DNA from: JBHOQS01 sp042408875
GTDB taxonomy: Bacteria > Chloroflexota > UBA11872 > JBHOQS01
NCBI GenBank assembly: GCA_042408875.1
Contig: JBHOQS010000011.1
Span: 1 to 64,000 of the forward strand
Direction: 5' to 3'
DNA: 64,000 bases
Positions 44,853 to 52,927 of the stretch are shown here, piece after piece; the first letter of the stretch is position 1, and every line of letters begins with the position of its first letter. Under the pieces are notes generated by a model that saw only the letters and a list, made by a program, of their open reading frames with translations, searched no databases and was not told the DNA's origin. A program made the translations under genes and the position numbers.

Positions 44853-45275
44853 ATGAGCGAGCTACCGGGGGAGCTGAAGCGCGTGGTACGCATCTCTGAA
44901 GGGTTTGACTTCCGGGGGCTGGGAGGCCTGGTGAAGCGGCTCATCTATCCCCAGACCACCGGCTGTAAGAACGCCACCATGGCAATGGTGTTCTTAAACC
45001 CCGGCGAGATGGTGGTGCGGCACCGCCATCCCGAGGAGGAGCTCTATTACATCGTCTCCGGACGGGGTGAAATGTATCTGGAGGATCGGTGGTTTCCTAT
45101 CGAGCCGGGCATGGCCATCTTTATCCCGAGTATGGCCGTGCACGGACAGCGCTGCACCGGAGACGATACGTTAAAGATCATCGCCGTGGTAGCGCCGCCG
45201 TTCGGCTCCCCACCCAGTATCGAGATTGTCGAAGAGCAGCTTGCTGAACGGCCGACGTCGGTACAGTCCTACTAA
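44853..45275 (+). CDS. cupin-domain protein
   Basis: A 140-residue single-cupin protein. Motif 1 is PGEMVVRHRHPEEELYYIVSG with two His and a Glu as metal ligands, and motif 2 is IEPGMAIFIPSMAVHGQRC. AGGA precedes the ATG at 44853; earlier in-frame starts at 44823 and 44829 lack a good ribosome site. It follows the Gfo/Idh oxidoreductase, and such pairs often act on the same sugar acid; the exact reaction is unknown. Confidence 0.88.
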   Translation: MSELPGELKRVVRISEGFDFRGLGGLVKRLIYPQTTGCKNATMAMVFLNPGEMVVRHRHPEEELYYIVSGRGEMYLEDRWFPIEPGMAIFIPSMAVHGQRCTGDDTLKIIAVVAPPFGSPPSIEIVEEQLAERPTSVQSY

Positions 45276-45429
45276 TCCGATCTGGTCCGCTCGCCAACGC
45301 AGCCGCAGCCCGCGGCACTGCAGCATGACTATATTGCGCGTCCGTTTTCCGGTTTCGTCCTATGTATGTACAGAGCATCTCTTCGCGCGCAGGAAGAGGA
45401 CATAATACGATCCATACGGAGAAGCGGTG

Positions 45430-46200
45430 ATGGGGCGCGAGCGCGTGCCGGTTGTAGCCGGCAACTGGAAGATGCATACAACTATTGCGGAGGCACGCGC
45501 GCTGGCTGCGGCAGTGGTGGAGCGCGCGCGCGGGTTGGAGGGCATCGAGGTGGTGGTATGCCCGCCGTTCGTCTCGCTCGAGGCAGTGCGGCAGGTCACC
45601 ACGGGCAGCAATGTGCAGGTAGGCGCGCAGAACATGTTCTACCAGCCCAGTGGTGCGTACACTGGCGAGATCTCGCCACTCATGCTGGCGCCGTTGTGCC
45701 GCTATGTGATCCTGGGACACTCCGAGCGGCGTATTCACTTCGGAGAGACCGACGAACTGGTGAACCTCAAGGTGCGCGCCGCCGTGGCACATGGTCTGAC
45801 GCCGATCATGTGTGTGGGTGAGAACCTGGCCGAGAACGAGGCCGGCCAAACCGAAGCGGTCGTCGAGCGGCAGGTCCGCCTCGGCCTGAACGGGCTCACG
45901 CCCACACAGATCGGCGCGCTGGTGATCGCCTACGAGCCAGTATGGGCGATCGGCACTGGCCGGCCGGCCACGCCGGAAAGCGCGAACTGTGTGATCGGTT
46001 ACATCCGCCGCGTCATCGCTAGCCTGGCGGGCGAGGCCGCTGCTGCCGCAGTGCGTATTCAGTACGGTGGAAGCGTCACTCCCCAGAACGCACCTGAGCT
46101 CGCCGCGCAGCCTGAGATCGACGGCGCCCTGGTTGGCGGAGCCAGCCTGCGAGCCGAGGACTTCGGCAGCATCCTGCGGGCGTGGTATACTTCGTCCTGA
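45430..46200 (+). CDS. tpiA: triose-phosphate isomerase
   Basis: A 256-residue glycolytic TIM barrel that interconverts dihydroxyacetone phosphate and glyceraldehyde 3-phosphate. Catalytic residues are Lys14 (AGNWKMHTT), His97 (LGHSERRIHFGE) and Glu169 (IAYEPVWAIGTG); the phosphate loop is QYGGSVTPQN. The ATG at 45430 follows GGAGAAG by about five bases. It is not linked to gap or pgk here; secG lies 290 bp downstream. Confidence 0.97.
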   Translation: MGRERVPVVAGNWKMHTTIAEARALAAAVVERARGLEGIEVVVCPPFVSLEAVRQVTTGSNVQVGAQNMFYQPSGAYTGEISPLMLAPLCRYVILGHSERRIHFGETDELVNLKVRAAVAHGLTPIMCVGENLAENEAGQTEAVVERQVRLGLNGLTPTQIGALVIAYEPVWAIGTGRPATPESANCVIGYIRRVIASLAGEAAAAAVRIQYGGSVTPQNAPELAAQPEIDGALVGGASLRAEDFGSILRAWYTSS

Positions 46201-46495
46201 TCGATCTTTGGACCGGGCGCGGCGGGGCTGCGCCCCTCCATTTACTACCCATTACTACCCAAATAGCAATATTAAATAACAATATTTTTCATAATTTTTC
46301 ATACAGAATTTCTTTCGTATTTTCATATAAAAATAGATGGCTGAGCAGCGATTTGTACAGATTGTACGGAACGGCTGCAGGCGTCGGCCCCGGCGCGGTT
46401 GCGCTGTCGGTCACTTAGAATCAGTCACTTCGAATTAGCAGTCGAATTAGCAGTCGAATTAGAAAAGATTCGACTTAGAAAAGGGAGTGCAGCGG
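46201..46495. repeat. AT-rich intergenic tract with four sets of short tandem repeats
   Basis: No gene seen in these 295 bases between tpiA and secG. The tract holds TTACTACCCA twice in a row (46242-46261), TTTTTCATAA and a near copy (46285-46304), a 14-bp near repeat starting GTCACTT (46409-46436), and three 12-bp copies of KTCGAATTAGMA type (46429-46464). It is much more AT-rich than its surroundings. It must contain the secG promoter, but no clean -35/-10 pair is evident. Confidence 0.8.
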
Positions 46496-46729
46496 GTGGA
46501 AACTGCTTTGCTCATCGCTGAGATTATCGTCGCTATCGCGCTTATCGTGGCCATCCTGTTGCAAGTGAAGGCCGCGAGCCTCGGCAGCGCCTTCGGTGGC
46601 TCCGATAGCTCGCTCTTCACCACGCGTCGCGGTGTAGATCGCATCCTGTTCAACCTGACGATCGCCTTCGCTGTTGTATTCTTGCTCCTGGCTGCGCTCT
46701 CGGCTCGGGTGTTCACACCGGTGGGATAG
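46496..46729 (+). CDS. secG: preprotein translocase subunit SecG
   Basis: A 77-residue protein with two membrane helices (ALLIAEIIVAIALIVAILLQ and LTIAFAVVFLLLAALSAR) and the conserved loop SLGSAFGGSDSSLFTTRRGVD. SecG aids SecA-driven transport through SecYE. GTG at 46496 lies nine bases after AAGGGAG; the GTG at 46487 abuts it. Confidence 0.93.
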   Translation: METALLIAEIIVAIALIVAILLQVKAASLGSAFGGSDSSLFTTRRGVDRILFNLTIAFAVVFLLLAALSARVFTPVG

Positions 46730-46769
46730 CCCACGCGGCAGATCACGCACAGGGATACAGGTCCGCTCG

Positions 46770-48398
46770 TTGAACCCGCTGTCCTTCCGGCTGCACTGGC
46801 TGGTTGGTCTTGCCGGCGCAGTCGTGGCAGCCGCGCTGCTGATCACCTCCACGCTGACCCGCTCAGAGCCTTTTGTGGCCGCGCGCGGCGGGCAGTACAC
46901 CGAGGGCGTCGCCGGCCCGCCGCAGGTGATCAATCCCATCCTGGCCAGCAATGACGCCGCGACCTCGATCGCCGCGCTCGTGTTCAGCGGCCTCACCCGT
47001 ACCGGCGAGGCCGGGGAGATCCTGCCCGACCTGGCCGAGCGCTGGGAGACTTCGCCTGACGGGAAGACGTACACGTTCTACCTGCGCCGCAACGTGAAGT
47101 GGCACGACGGCGCACCGTTCACCGCAGAGGATGTGGTTTTCACGATTAATGCCATCAAGGACGCCGATTACCAGGGCCCGCTGCAATCGCTCTGGCGTAA
47201 CGTCGCGGTCGAGCAGGTGGACGAGTATACCGTGCGCTTCACCCTCGAGCGCGATCCGTTCGCTCCCTTCCTGGAGTACACGACCGCCGGCATCCTGCCG
47301 GCGCATCTCCTGCGCAACGTGCCGGCGCGGCAGCTCCCGTTCGAGAGCTTTAACCGCGCGCCGGTGGGGACGGGCCCCTATCGCGTGCGGGAGGCCTCGG
47401 CGGAGGCGATGACCCTCGAGGTGTTCCCCGGCTATTACGGACCGAAGCCCTTCATCGAGCGGCTGCGTTTCCGGTTCTATCCCAGCCCCCAGGCCGTCAG
47501 CGCTGCCCTCGAGCGCGGTGAGGTTGAGGGCGCCTACTACGTCGCTCCCGATGCCGTTGCCGTACTGCGCCAGTCCGGACGGGTAGCTGTGTACTCCGCG
47601 CAGATGGCCTCGTATACGCTGATCTTCCTGAACCTGAACCGCCCGATCTTCCAGGAGAAGGCGGTGCGCCAGGCGCTGGCGTACGGGATCGATCGCCAGA
47701 AGTTGATCGAGCAGTTCCGGCATGGGCAGGCGATCAAGGCCGACAGTCCCATTCTGCCGACGTCGTGGGCATACCACGCCGGCATCAAGCGCTACGAGTA
47801 CAATCCCGAGCTGGCCCGCCAGATTCTCGATCGGGCGCGCTGGGTGCCAGGAGCCGACGGCATCCGCGAGAAGGATGGCAAGCGGCTCTCGTTCGTGCTG
47901 CTCACCAACGACAGCGAGACGCGCGAGCGCGTGCATATGGCCGAGGAGATCGCCCGGCAGCTTCGGGAGATCGGCGTGCAGGTGGAGGTGCAGGCTGCCG
48001 GCGTGGGCGGGCTGGTCCAGGAGTTTCTGCTGGCGCGGCGCTTCGACGCGGCGCTGTATAGCTGGGACCTCAACGGGTATGACCCGGATCCCTATCCGAT
48101 GTGGCATTCGAGCCAGGCGACTGGCAACGGCCTGAACCTCTCCGGCTTCAATAACCGCCGCGCGGACGAGCTACTGGAGGCCGCCCGGCGCACGCTCGAT
48201 CAGGGGCAACGGCGCCAGCTCTACATCGAGTTCCAGGATATCTTCGCTGAGGAAGTGCCCAGCATCCTACTGTACTACCCGATCTATAATTACGCGGTGA
48301 GCACGAAGGTGAAGGGGATCCGCCTCGGGCTCATGCTGGATGTGGCCGACCGGTTCCGCGGCATTGATCGCTGGTACATCCTGACCCGCCGATCCTGA
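46770..48398 (+). CDS. peptide/nickel-type ABC solute-binding protein (family 5)
   Basis: A 542-residue extracytoplasmic binding protein. A single N-terminal helix (LHWLVGLAGAVVAAALLITS) anchors or exports it; there is no lipobox Cys. Family-5 features include INPILASNDAATSIAALVFS, KTYTFYLRRNVKWHDGAPFT, and FNRAPVGTGPYRV, with C-terminal LYIEFQDIFAEEVPSILLYY. The start appears to be TTG at 46770, just after secG; no better start exists in frame. No permease or ATPase genes accompany it; birA follows after two bases. Confidence 0.88.
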   Translation: MNPLSFRLHWLVGLAGAVVAAALLITSTLTRSEPFVAARGGQYTEGVAGPPQVINPILASNDAATSIAALVFSGLTRTGEAGEILPDLAERWETSPDGKTYTFYLRRNVKWHDGAPFTAEDVVFTINAIKDADYQGPLQSLWRNVAVEQVDEYTVRFTLERDPFAPFLEYTTAGILPAHLLRNVPARQLPFESFNRAPVGTGPYRVREASAEAMTLEVFPGYYGPKPFIERLRFRFYPSPQAVSAALERGEVEGAYYVAPDAVAVLRQSGRVAVYSAQMASYTLIFLNLNRPIFQEKAVRQALAYGIDRQKLIEQFRHGQAIKADSPILPTSWAYHAGIKRYEYNPELARQILDRARWVPGADGIREKDGKRLSFVLLTNDSETRERVHMAEEIARQLREIGVQVEVQAAGVGGLVQEFLLARRFDAALYSWDLNGYDPDPYPMWHSSQATGNGLNLSGFNNRRADELLEAARRTLDQGQRRQLYIEFQDIFAEEVPSILLYYPIYNYAVSTKVKGIRLGLMLDVADRFRGIDRWYILTRRS

Positions 48399-48400
48399 CC

Positions 48401-49216
48401 ATGTGTGCGGATGCGTTGCCTGGCGCGGGCGCTGCGCTCGAGCCCGACCAGGTGAGCAGGCTGTTGACCACTCGTTATATCGGGCGCTCCTTTCACTACC
48501 TTTCTGAGACCGGCTCGACGAACGACGACGCAGTCCGGCTGGCCGAGCAAGGCGCTCCGGAGGGCACCGTGGTGGTGGCCGACTGGCAGCGTGCCGGCCG
48601 CGGCCGGCACGGCCGCCGGTGGGTAGCGCCGCCGTGCTCGGCGTTGTTGTTCTCTATCGTGCTGCGGCCCCGACTGGCCCCGGCGCAGATCTTCCGCGTC
48701 ACAGCGGCCGGAGCGCTAGCGGTGCTGGACGCCGTCCGCGCTGCGGGTGCCCGCGCACAGCTCAAGTGGCCGAACGACGTTGTGTGCGAGGGTCGGAAGC
48801 TTGCCGGGCTCCTGGCGCAGGCAGGCTGGCGGGATGGCCTGCTCTCCTGGCTGGTCCTCGGTATTGGCTTGAACGTCAATGTGCCGGCTGCGGTGCTCGC
48901 CGAGATCGGCCAGCCAGCCACCTCCCTGCTGGTCGAGCTGGGCACTCCGCTCCCCCGTGAGCCCCTGCTGGCCGGCGTGCTGAACAGGTTTGAGTACTGG
49001 TACGAGTCCGCTCTCGGCGCCGCCTGGCTGCAGGTCCTGGCACAGTGGCGGGCAGAGTGCGCCCTGCTTGGACGTCCCGTGCAGGTCATCACGGTCCAGG
49101 GCGCTGTAGAAGGCGTCGCGCTCGACGTGGACGAGGACGGAGCGCTTCTGCTCTGCCTCGCGGATGGACAGACCGTGCGGTTCCTTGAAGGCGACGTGAG
49201 TATCCGAGGGAGGTGA
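48401..49216 (+). CDS. birA: biotin--[acetyl-CoA-carboxylase] ligase
   Basis: A 271-residue biotin protein ligase. It carries the ATP/biotin loop ADWQRAGRGRHGRRWVAPP, SETGSTNDDAVRLA at the start of the catalytic domain, the motif LKWPNDVVCEGRKLAGLL and VLGIGLNVNVP, plus the short C-terminal SH3-like domain. There is no N-terminal DNA-binding domain, so it is a class I enzyme that does not repress bio genes. It makes biotinyl-AMP and attaches biotin to the carboxylase carrier protein. Confidence 0.95.
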   Translation: MCADALPGAGAALEPDQVSRLLTTRYIGRSFHYLSETGSTNDDAVRLAEQGAPEGTVVVADWQRAGRGRHGRRWVAPPCSALLFSIVLRPRLAPAQIFRVTAAGALAVLDAVRAAGARAQLKWPNDVVCEGRKLAGLLAQAGWRDGLLSWLVLGIGLNVNVPAAVLAEIGQPATSLLVELGTPLPREPLLAGVLNRFEYWYESALGAAWLQVLAQWRAECALLGRPVQVITVQGAVEGVALDVDEDGALLLCLADGQTVRFLEGDVSIRGR

Positions 49217-49219
49217 TCG

Positions 49220-49933
49220 CTGAACGGGCTTCAGCTTGGCCCGCTCACGCTGCAGAGCTTTGGCCTCATCGTCAACCTGGCGCTGGTCGCGGGCCTGCTG
49301 GCCGCGGTGCCGGCAGCACAGCGGGCCGGCGTCCCAGTGCGGGTGATCCTGGCGGCCGCGCCCATCATCGCCGTCGCTGCAGTTACCGGTGCGCGCGCCT
49401 GGTACGTCGCCTGGCACTGGCCGGACTACGCAGCCGACTGGCAGTCCGCGCTGTATCTGTGGGAAGGCGGGCTGTCGCTCGACGGCGCCGTCGTTGGTGG
49501 GCTGCTCGGCGCCCTGCTGGCCGGGCATCTGGAGCATGTCGAGGCTGGCCGGCTCTGCGACGCCAGCGCGCCGGCTGCCGCGCTGGCCATCGCTGCCGGC
49601 CAGATGGGCTGCCTGCTGGTAGACTGTGTCGGTGGGCCTGGCCGGGGCTCCGCGGCGCCGAGCCTGCTCCTCGGTGCAATACCGCTGGAGGCCGGGATGC
49701 TGGTCGCCATGGCACTCACTGGCGCAGTGCTGCTGCTCGTGCGGATCACCGGCGTGGCCGCGCTCTTCCTGGCCTGCTACGGCGCCGTACGTGCAGCCGG
49801 GACCTCTCTGGAGGCAATCCTCACTGCGAGGGCGAGCTCGGTGGGTCTGGCCATCGGGCTTGCCTTCTGCGCCGCTGGGTTGCTCTGGCTCGGGCTAGTC
49901 CGCTGGCGGCAACGTGCTGCAGCGCGAGGCTAA
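49220..49933 (+). CDS. Lgt-like (prolipoprotein diacylglyceryl transferase family) membrane protein
   Basis: A 237-residue, seven-helix protein. It resembles Lgt in TLQSFGLIVNLALVAGLLA, GARAWYVAWHWPDY and LWEGGLSLDGAVVGGLLGAL and in AAGQMGCLLVDCVGG, but the canonical HGGLIGG and GRxGCF-NGE stretch is only partly kept, so activity is uncertain. The reading frame has no ATG, GTG or TTG until 49307, which would remove the first helix. A strong AGGGAGG at 49207-49213 lies six bases before CTG 49220, which I take as the start. It follows birA and leads into rsmI. Confidence 0.72.
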   Translation: MNGLQLGPLTLQSFGLIVNLALVAGLLAAVPAAQRAGVPVRVILAAAPIIAVAAVTGARAWYVAWHWPDYAADWQSALYLWEGGLSLDGAVVGGLLGALLAGHLEHVEAGRLCDASAPAAALAIAAGQMGCLLVDCVGGPGRGSAAPSLLLGAIPLEAGMLVAMALTGAVLLLVRITGVAALFLACYGAVRAAGTSLEAILTARASSVGLAIGLAFCAAGLLWLGLVRWRQRAAARG

Positions 49934-49938
49934 CTACC

Positions 49939-50817
49939 GTGGGCACGCTTTACATCGTGCCAACGCCTATCGGGAACCTGCGCGATATCACGCTGCGTGC
50001 TCTCGATGTGCTGCGCAGCGTCAAGCTGATCGCCGCCGAGGACACACGCCAGGCGCGCAAGCTGCTTGCCCATTACGACATCCATACGCCGGTGATTAGC
50101 TACCACGCCCACAACGAGCAGACCCGCGTGGCGCAGTTGCTAGCGACCCTGCGCGAGCACGATGTCGCACTGGTCTCGGACGCCGGCACCCCCGGCATCT
50201 CAGACCCCGGCGCGGTCTTAATCCGCGCCGCGATCGAGGCTGGCTTCCCAGTCGTTGCCCTGCCCGGTCCCTCGAGCATCCTGCCGGCCCTGCTGGTATC
50301 TGGGCTGCCGGCCGGCTCCTTCCATTTCGCTGGCTTCCTGCCGCGACGATCTCGCGAGCGCGCGGCCGCCCTGCGACAGGCGGCCGCCTGTGGGGCGACC
50401 ATCGTCTGCTTCGAAGCCCCTCACCGGCTCGTTGAGATGCTCCAGGATGCCGGTCGGACGCTCGGCGACCGCCAGGCGGCCGTAGCACGCGAGCTGACCA
50501 AGCTTCATGAGGAGGTCGTACGCGGCCGCCTCTCTGAGCTGCACGAACACTTTCTGCGGAACCCGCCCCGAGGCGAGTGCGTCGTCGTTATCGCCGGGGA
50601 AGTGGCGCCGGCTGCGCATGCGCCGCCCGCACCGCCGGACGTCGAGACCTTGCGCAGCCTGCTGCGTGAAGAGCTGGCTCGTGCCGCCTCCCGCCGCGAT
50701 GCTGTCCGTGCCGTCGCCCAGCGCACCCAGGTGGAGCCCCAGGAGCTCTATCGCCTCCTGCGCGACCTCGAGCAGGCGGAAGGCCGACAGGACGATGCTG
50801 AGACTGCTGCACCCTGA
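49939..50817 (+). CDS. rsmI: 16S rRNA (cytidine-1402-2'-O)-methyltransferase
   Basis: A 292-residue tetrapyrrole-methylase-fold enzyme. It starts GTLYIVPTPIGNLRDITLRA and contains AAEDTRQARKLLAHY, ISYHAHNEQTR, VSDAGTPGISDPG and VALPGPSSILPALLVSGLP, all diagnostic of RsmI. It uses S-adenosylmethionine to methylate the ribose of C1402 in the decoding centre. GTG at 49939 follows GAGG and the upstream stop by five bases. Confidence 0.96.
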   Translation: MGTLYIVPTPIGNLRDITLRALDVLRSVKLIAAEDTRQARKLLAHYDIHTPVISYHAHNEQTRVAQLLATLREHDVALVSDAGTPGISDPGAVLIRAAIEAGFPVVALPGPSSILPALLVSGLPAGSFHFAGFLPRRSRERAAALRQAAACGATIVCFEAPHRLVEMLQDAGRTLGDRQAAVARELTKLHEEVVRGRLSELHEHFLRNPPRGECVVVIAGEVAPAAHAPPAPPDVETLRSLLREELARAASRRDAVRAVAQRTQVEPQELYRLLRDLEQAEGRQDDAETAAP

Positions 50818-50900
50818 GGGTGGGAAAGAGTGGGAAACCGTAGTCTCTCGTAGTGCGACGAGGTAGCGCAAACGAGCTCGCAGTGCAACGAGGAGGCACT

Positions 50901-51527
50901 ATGCGACCGATCGCTTTTGGGCTTGGGCTTGGCATCCTTCTGTGCACTCTGGTCGCTGGCGGGTTCCTGCTGGGCTGGGAACTGCGTGGGGACCTGGTAG
51001 CGCTCCGGCAACGTGCGGTGCTCACGCCGAGCACCGCAGTCGTCGTAGCGAAGGTGCAGAGCCTGGGGCGGCTAGAGACGACGCGCTACACCCTCCAGCA
51101 GGTGCTGGAGGCGCGCTCGGTACCGGTGCTAGCTATCGGCGGAGCGTCGCTCCCGCTTTCACCATTTCAGGATTGTATTGTCCTGGTGGCGCAAGGCGAG
51201 GTCATTGCTGGCATAGACCTGCGTCGCATCTCGGTAGATGATGTTCAGATAGCGGGCACGAGTGTGACGCTGCGGCTGCCTCCTGCTGAGATCCTGGTCA
51301 CCCGGTTAGAGAACCAGGCCACGCGTGTGGCCTACCGCTGCCACCCGCCGCTGAACCTCGGCCGCAACGATGGCCTGGAAGGCGAGGCGCGCACGGCTGC
51401 TGAAGAAGGCCTTCGTCGCGCTGCCCTGGCCGACGGGCTCCTCGAGCGGGCGGCTTCATCTGCTCGGGAGACACTGGTGCCATTGCTGCGCGCGTTGGGG
51501 TTCCAGCAGGTGTACATCGTGCCGTAG
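50901..51527 (+). CDS. DUF4230 membrane-anchored protein
   Basis: A 208-residue protein. An N-terminal helix (FGLGLGILLCTLVAGGFLLG) anchors it, and the rest is the DUF4230 fold with VVAKVQSLGRLETTRYTLQQ, VLVAQGEVIAGIDLRRISVD and LPPAEILVTRLEN, ending in a helix that carries SARETLVPLLRALGF. Function of the family is unknown. AGGAGG is five bases before the ATG. Confidence 0.85.
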   Translation: MRPIAFGLGLGILLCTLVAGGFLLGWELRGDLVALRQRAVLTPSTAVVVAKVQSLGRLETTRYTLQQVLEARSVPVLAIGGASLPLSPFQDCIVLVAQGEVIAGIDLRRISVDDVQIAGTSVTLRLPPAEILVTRLENQATRVAYRCHPPLNLGRNDGLEGEARTAAEEGLRRAALADGLLERAASSARETLVPLLRALGFQQVYIVP

Positions 51528-51546
51528 CACCGGCCCCTCCGTCCTT

Positions 51547-51576
51547 TTGACCACGCTTGAACGGATTTCGTATAAT
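51547..51576 (+). promoter_or_regulatory. promoter with long leader before the gene at 51823
   Basis: TTGACC (51547-51552) and TATAAT (51571-51576) with an 18-bp spacer. Transcription from near 51583 would give a leader of about 240 bases before the next coding start. I see no known riboswitch in it. Confidence 0.7.
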
Positions 51577-51822
51577 GGGCGCGCCGCAGCCGGTGCAATG
51601 TCACCATGTATCAGGTAGTTCCACCTTCGCCGGTACGCAATCGATTTCTCCCCTCGTGGATGGAAGGCGCGCGCGGGTGCATCTCCCCCGTGCATGCGCC
51701 GCTTGGTCGCTACGGCAGCGCTGTGTCGCTGCTAAACGCACGTCAGAGCAGGACTCGCACAGTGCGTATCGAGCGGCGAGATCCCGCCCTGGTTCTCCTA
51801 GAACATGAGGAGGTTGTGTCCC

Positions 51823-52239
51823 ATGCCTACCGGTGTTGACCTGGCCACCGCCATCGACATGTACGCCTGCTTGCTCGCGCAGAAGCAGGTCCCCCAAAAG
51901 GAGCAGAACAGCCAGCTTGCTTTCCTGCGCGAGTTCTCTCGCTCGATCGGGACCCGCGCTGCCGTCACGAGCATCGGTATGCGCGAGGTGATCGAGTATT
52001 TCGCCGACCATGCCAACGACTACGTCGATCCCAACGGCTGGCTGGAGCGCTACAAGATCCTGGACACCTTCTTCGACGCGCTCGTGGAGATGGGCGTCCT
52101 GCCGGCAAATCGTATCAAAGGCATCTACGACGATACCGACCCCGAGCCGGAGCTTATCGAGCACGGCCTGCCCGATGAGCCGCCTGCACCGGTGGACTGG
52201 TCGCAGCGGGAGCTCCCGCTCGGCTTCCGTCGGGTCTAG
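51823..52239 (+). CDS. hypothetical helical protein
   Basis: A 138-residue soluble protein, no family recognised. GAGGAGG nine bases before the ATG at 51823 marks the start. The middle (SQLAFLREFSRSIGTRAAVT, MREVIEYFADHANDYVDPNG) is helical and faintly like the core-binding domain of tyrosine recombinases; the tail is acidic (YDDTDPEPELIEHGLPDEPP). It is a single gene with its own promoter. Confidence 0.65.
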   Translation: MPTGVDLATAIDMYACLLAQKQVPQKEQNSQLAFLREFSRSIGTRAAVTSIGMREVIEYFADHANDYVDPNGWLERYKILDTFFDALVEMGVLPANRIKGIYDDTDPEPELIEHGLPDEPPAPVDWSQRELPLGFRRV

Positions 52240-52578
52240 CCGCACGAGGCAGCACACCGGCTCCGTCTCTTGCACGGCCCCCTGCCGCGGCAGGGGGCAG
52301 CTGTGCTCCTGCACACGCCCTACGCTGGAGAGGGATCGATCCCCCGGCGAGATCGGCCGCCGAGCTCAGCGCCGACCGGAGTCCGCCACGGCGCCCCCCT
52401 TGAGCGGGCCGGCCGAGCTAACGTTCGGGGGAAGGCATTGACCGCACAGGCACTGCTACGCTATAGTGCGTACCAAGGAGCACTATATATCTTCTTAACA
52501 GGCTCTTAGAATGCTGTTGAAGCCGGCCGCCCCTCCACCGGCGTAGGGGCGCCGAGCTCGCTCGGCAGGGAGGGCATA
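52240..52578. other. 339-bp region between a hypothetical gene and the PadR gene
   Basis: No gene seen. It contains a 22-bp perfect palindrome (arm GCCCCCTGCCG at 52277-52287, inverse copy 52288-52298), a possible rho-dependent or weak terminator without a T tract, and the promoter/operator of the PadR gene at 52438-52487. Confidence 0.65.
52438..52487 (+). promoter_or_regulatory. promoter with inverted-repeat operator of the PadR gene
   Basis: TTGACC (52438-52443) and TATAGT (52462-52467) are 18 bp apart. A perfect inverted repeat, TATAGTGC (52462-52469), 10 bp, GCACTATA (52480-52487), starts on the -10 box and covers the likely transcription start. PadR regulators commonly bind such dyads with a spacer of about this length and repress their own gene; autoregulation is inferred. 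Confidence 0.75.
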
Positions 52579-52914
52579 GTGAGCCTCAAGAGTGAGCTGA
52601 AGAAAGGCAGCACCGCCACATTAGTGCTGCGCCTCCTGTCAGAAGGACCTATGTACGGATACCAGATCGCGCGCGAGATCGAGCGCCGCAGCGAGGGCTA
52701 CTTTGATTGCAAGGAAGGAACGCTCTACCCGGCGCTCCATAAGCTTGAGCAGGAAGGGCTGGTCCGCTCTGAGTGGCGGATGGCCGGTGAGGCGCGGCGG
52801 CGCAAATACTACATGATCACCGACGAGGGGCGGCGCGCCTTGCGTGAGGCGGTCGGCGAGTGGCATACATTCTCCCGCCGGATCCTAGCGCTCATCGGCA
52901 GCCCACAAATCTGA
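52579..52914 (+). CDS. PadR-family transcriptional regulator
   Basis: A 111-residue winged-helix regulator. The PadR signature is clear: KSELKKGSTATLVLRLLSEG, PMYGYQIAREIERRSEGYF, KEGTLYPALHKLEQEGLVRS and RKYYMITDEGRRALREAVGE. GTG at 52579 follows GGGAGGG. The C-terminal dimerisation helix is short, as in the small PadR-s1 group. Targets are not evident; the convergent lipoprotein gene is unlikely to be one. A dyad over its promoter suggests self-repression. Confidence 0.94.
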   Translation: MSLKSELKKGSTATLVLRLLSEGPMYGYQIAREIERRSEGYFDCKEGTLYPALHKLEQEGLVRSEWRMAGEARRRKYYMITDEGRRALREAVGEWHTFSRRILALIGSPQI

Positions 52915-52927
52915 GCCCGTGCCGCCA

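Noticed and set aside
49213..50817. One open frame of 534 codons from a GTG at 49213 through rsmI
   Set aside because: Its first 240 codons are Arg/Ala/Gly-rich out-of-frame reading of the Lgt-like gene; RsmI starts properly at 49939 with its family N-terminus.
51606..51839. A 77-codon open frame in the leader of the gene at 51823
   Set aside because: No ribosome site, and it overlaps the well-supported start at 51823 in another frame; its codon use is not like the neighbours.
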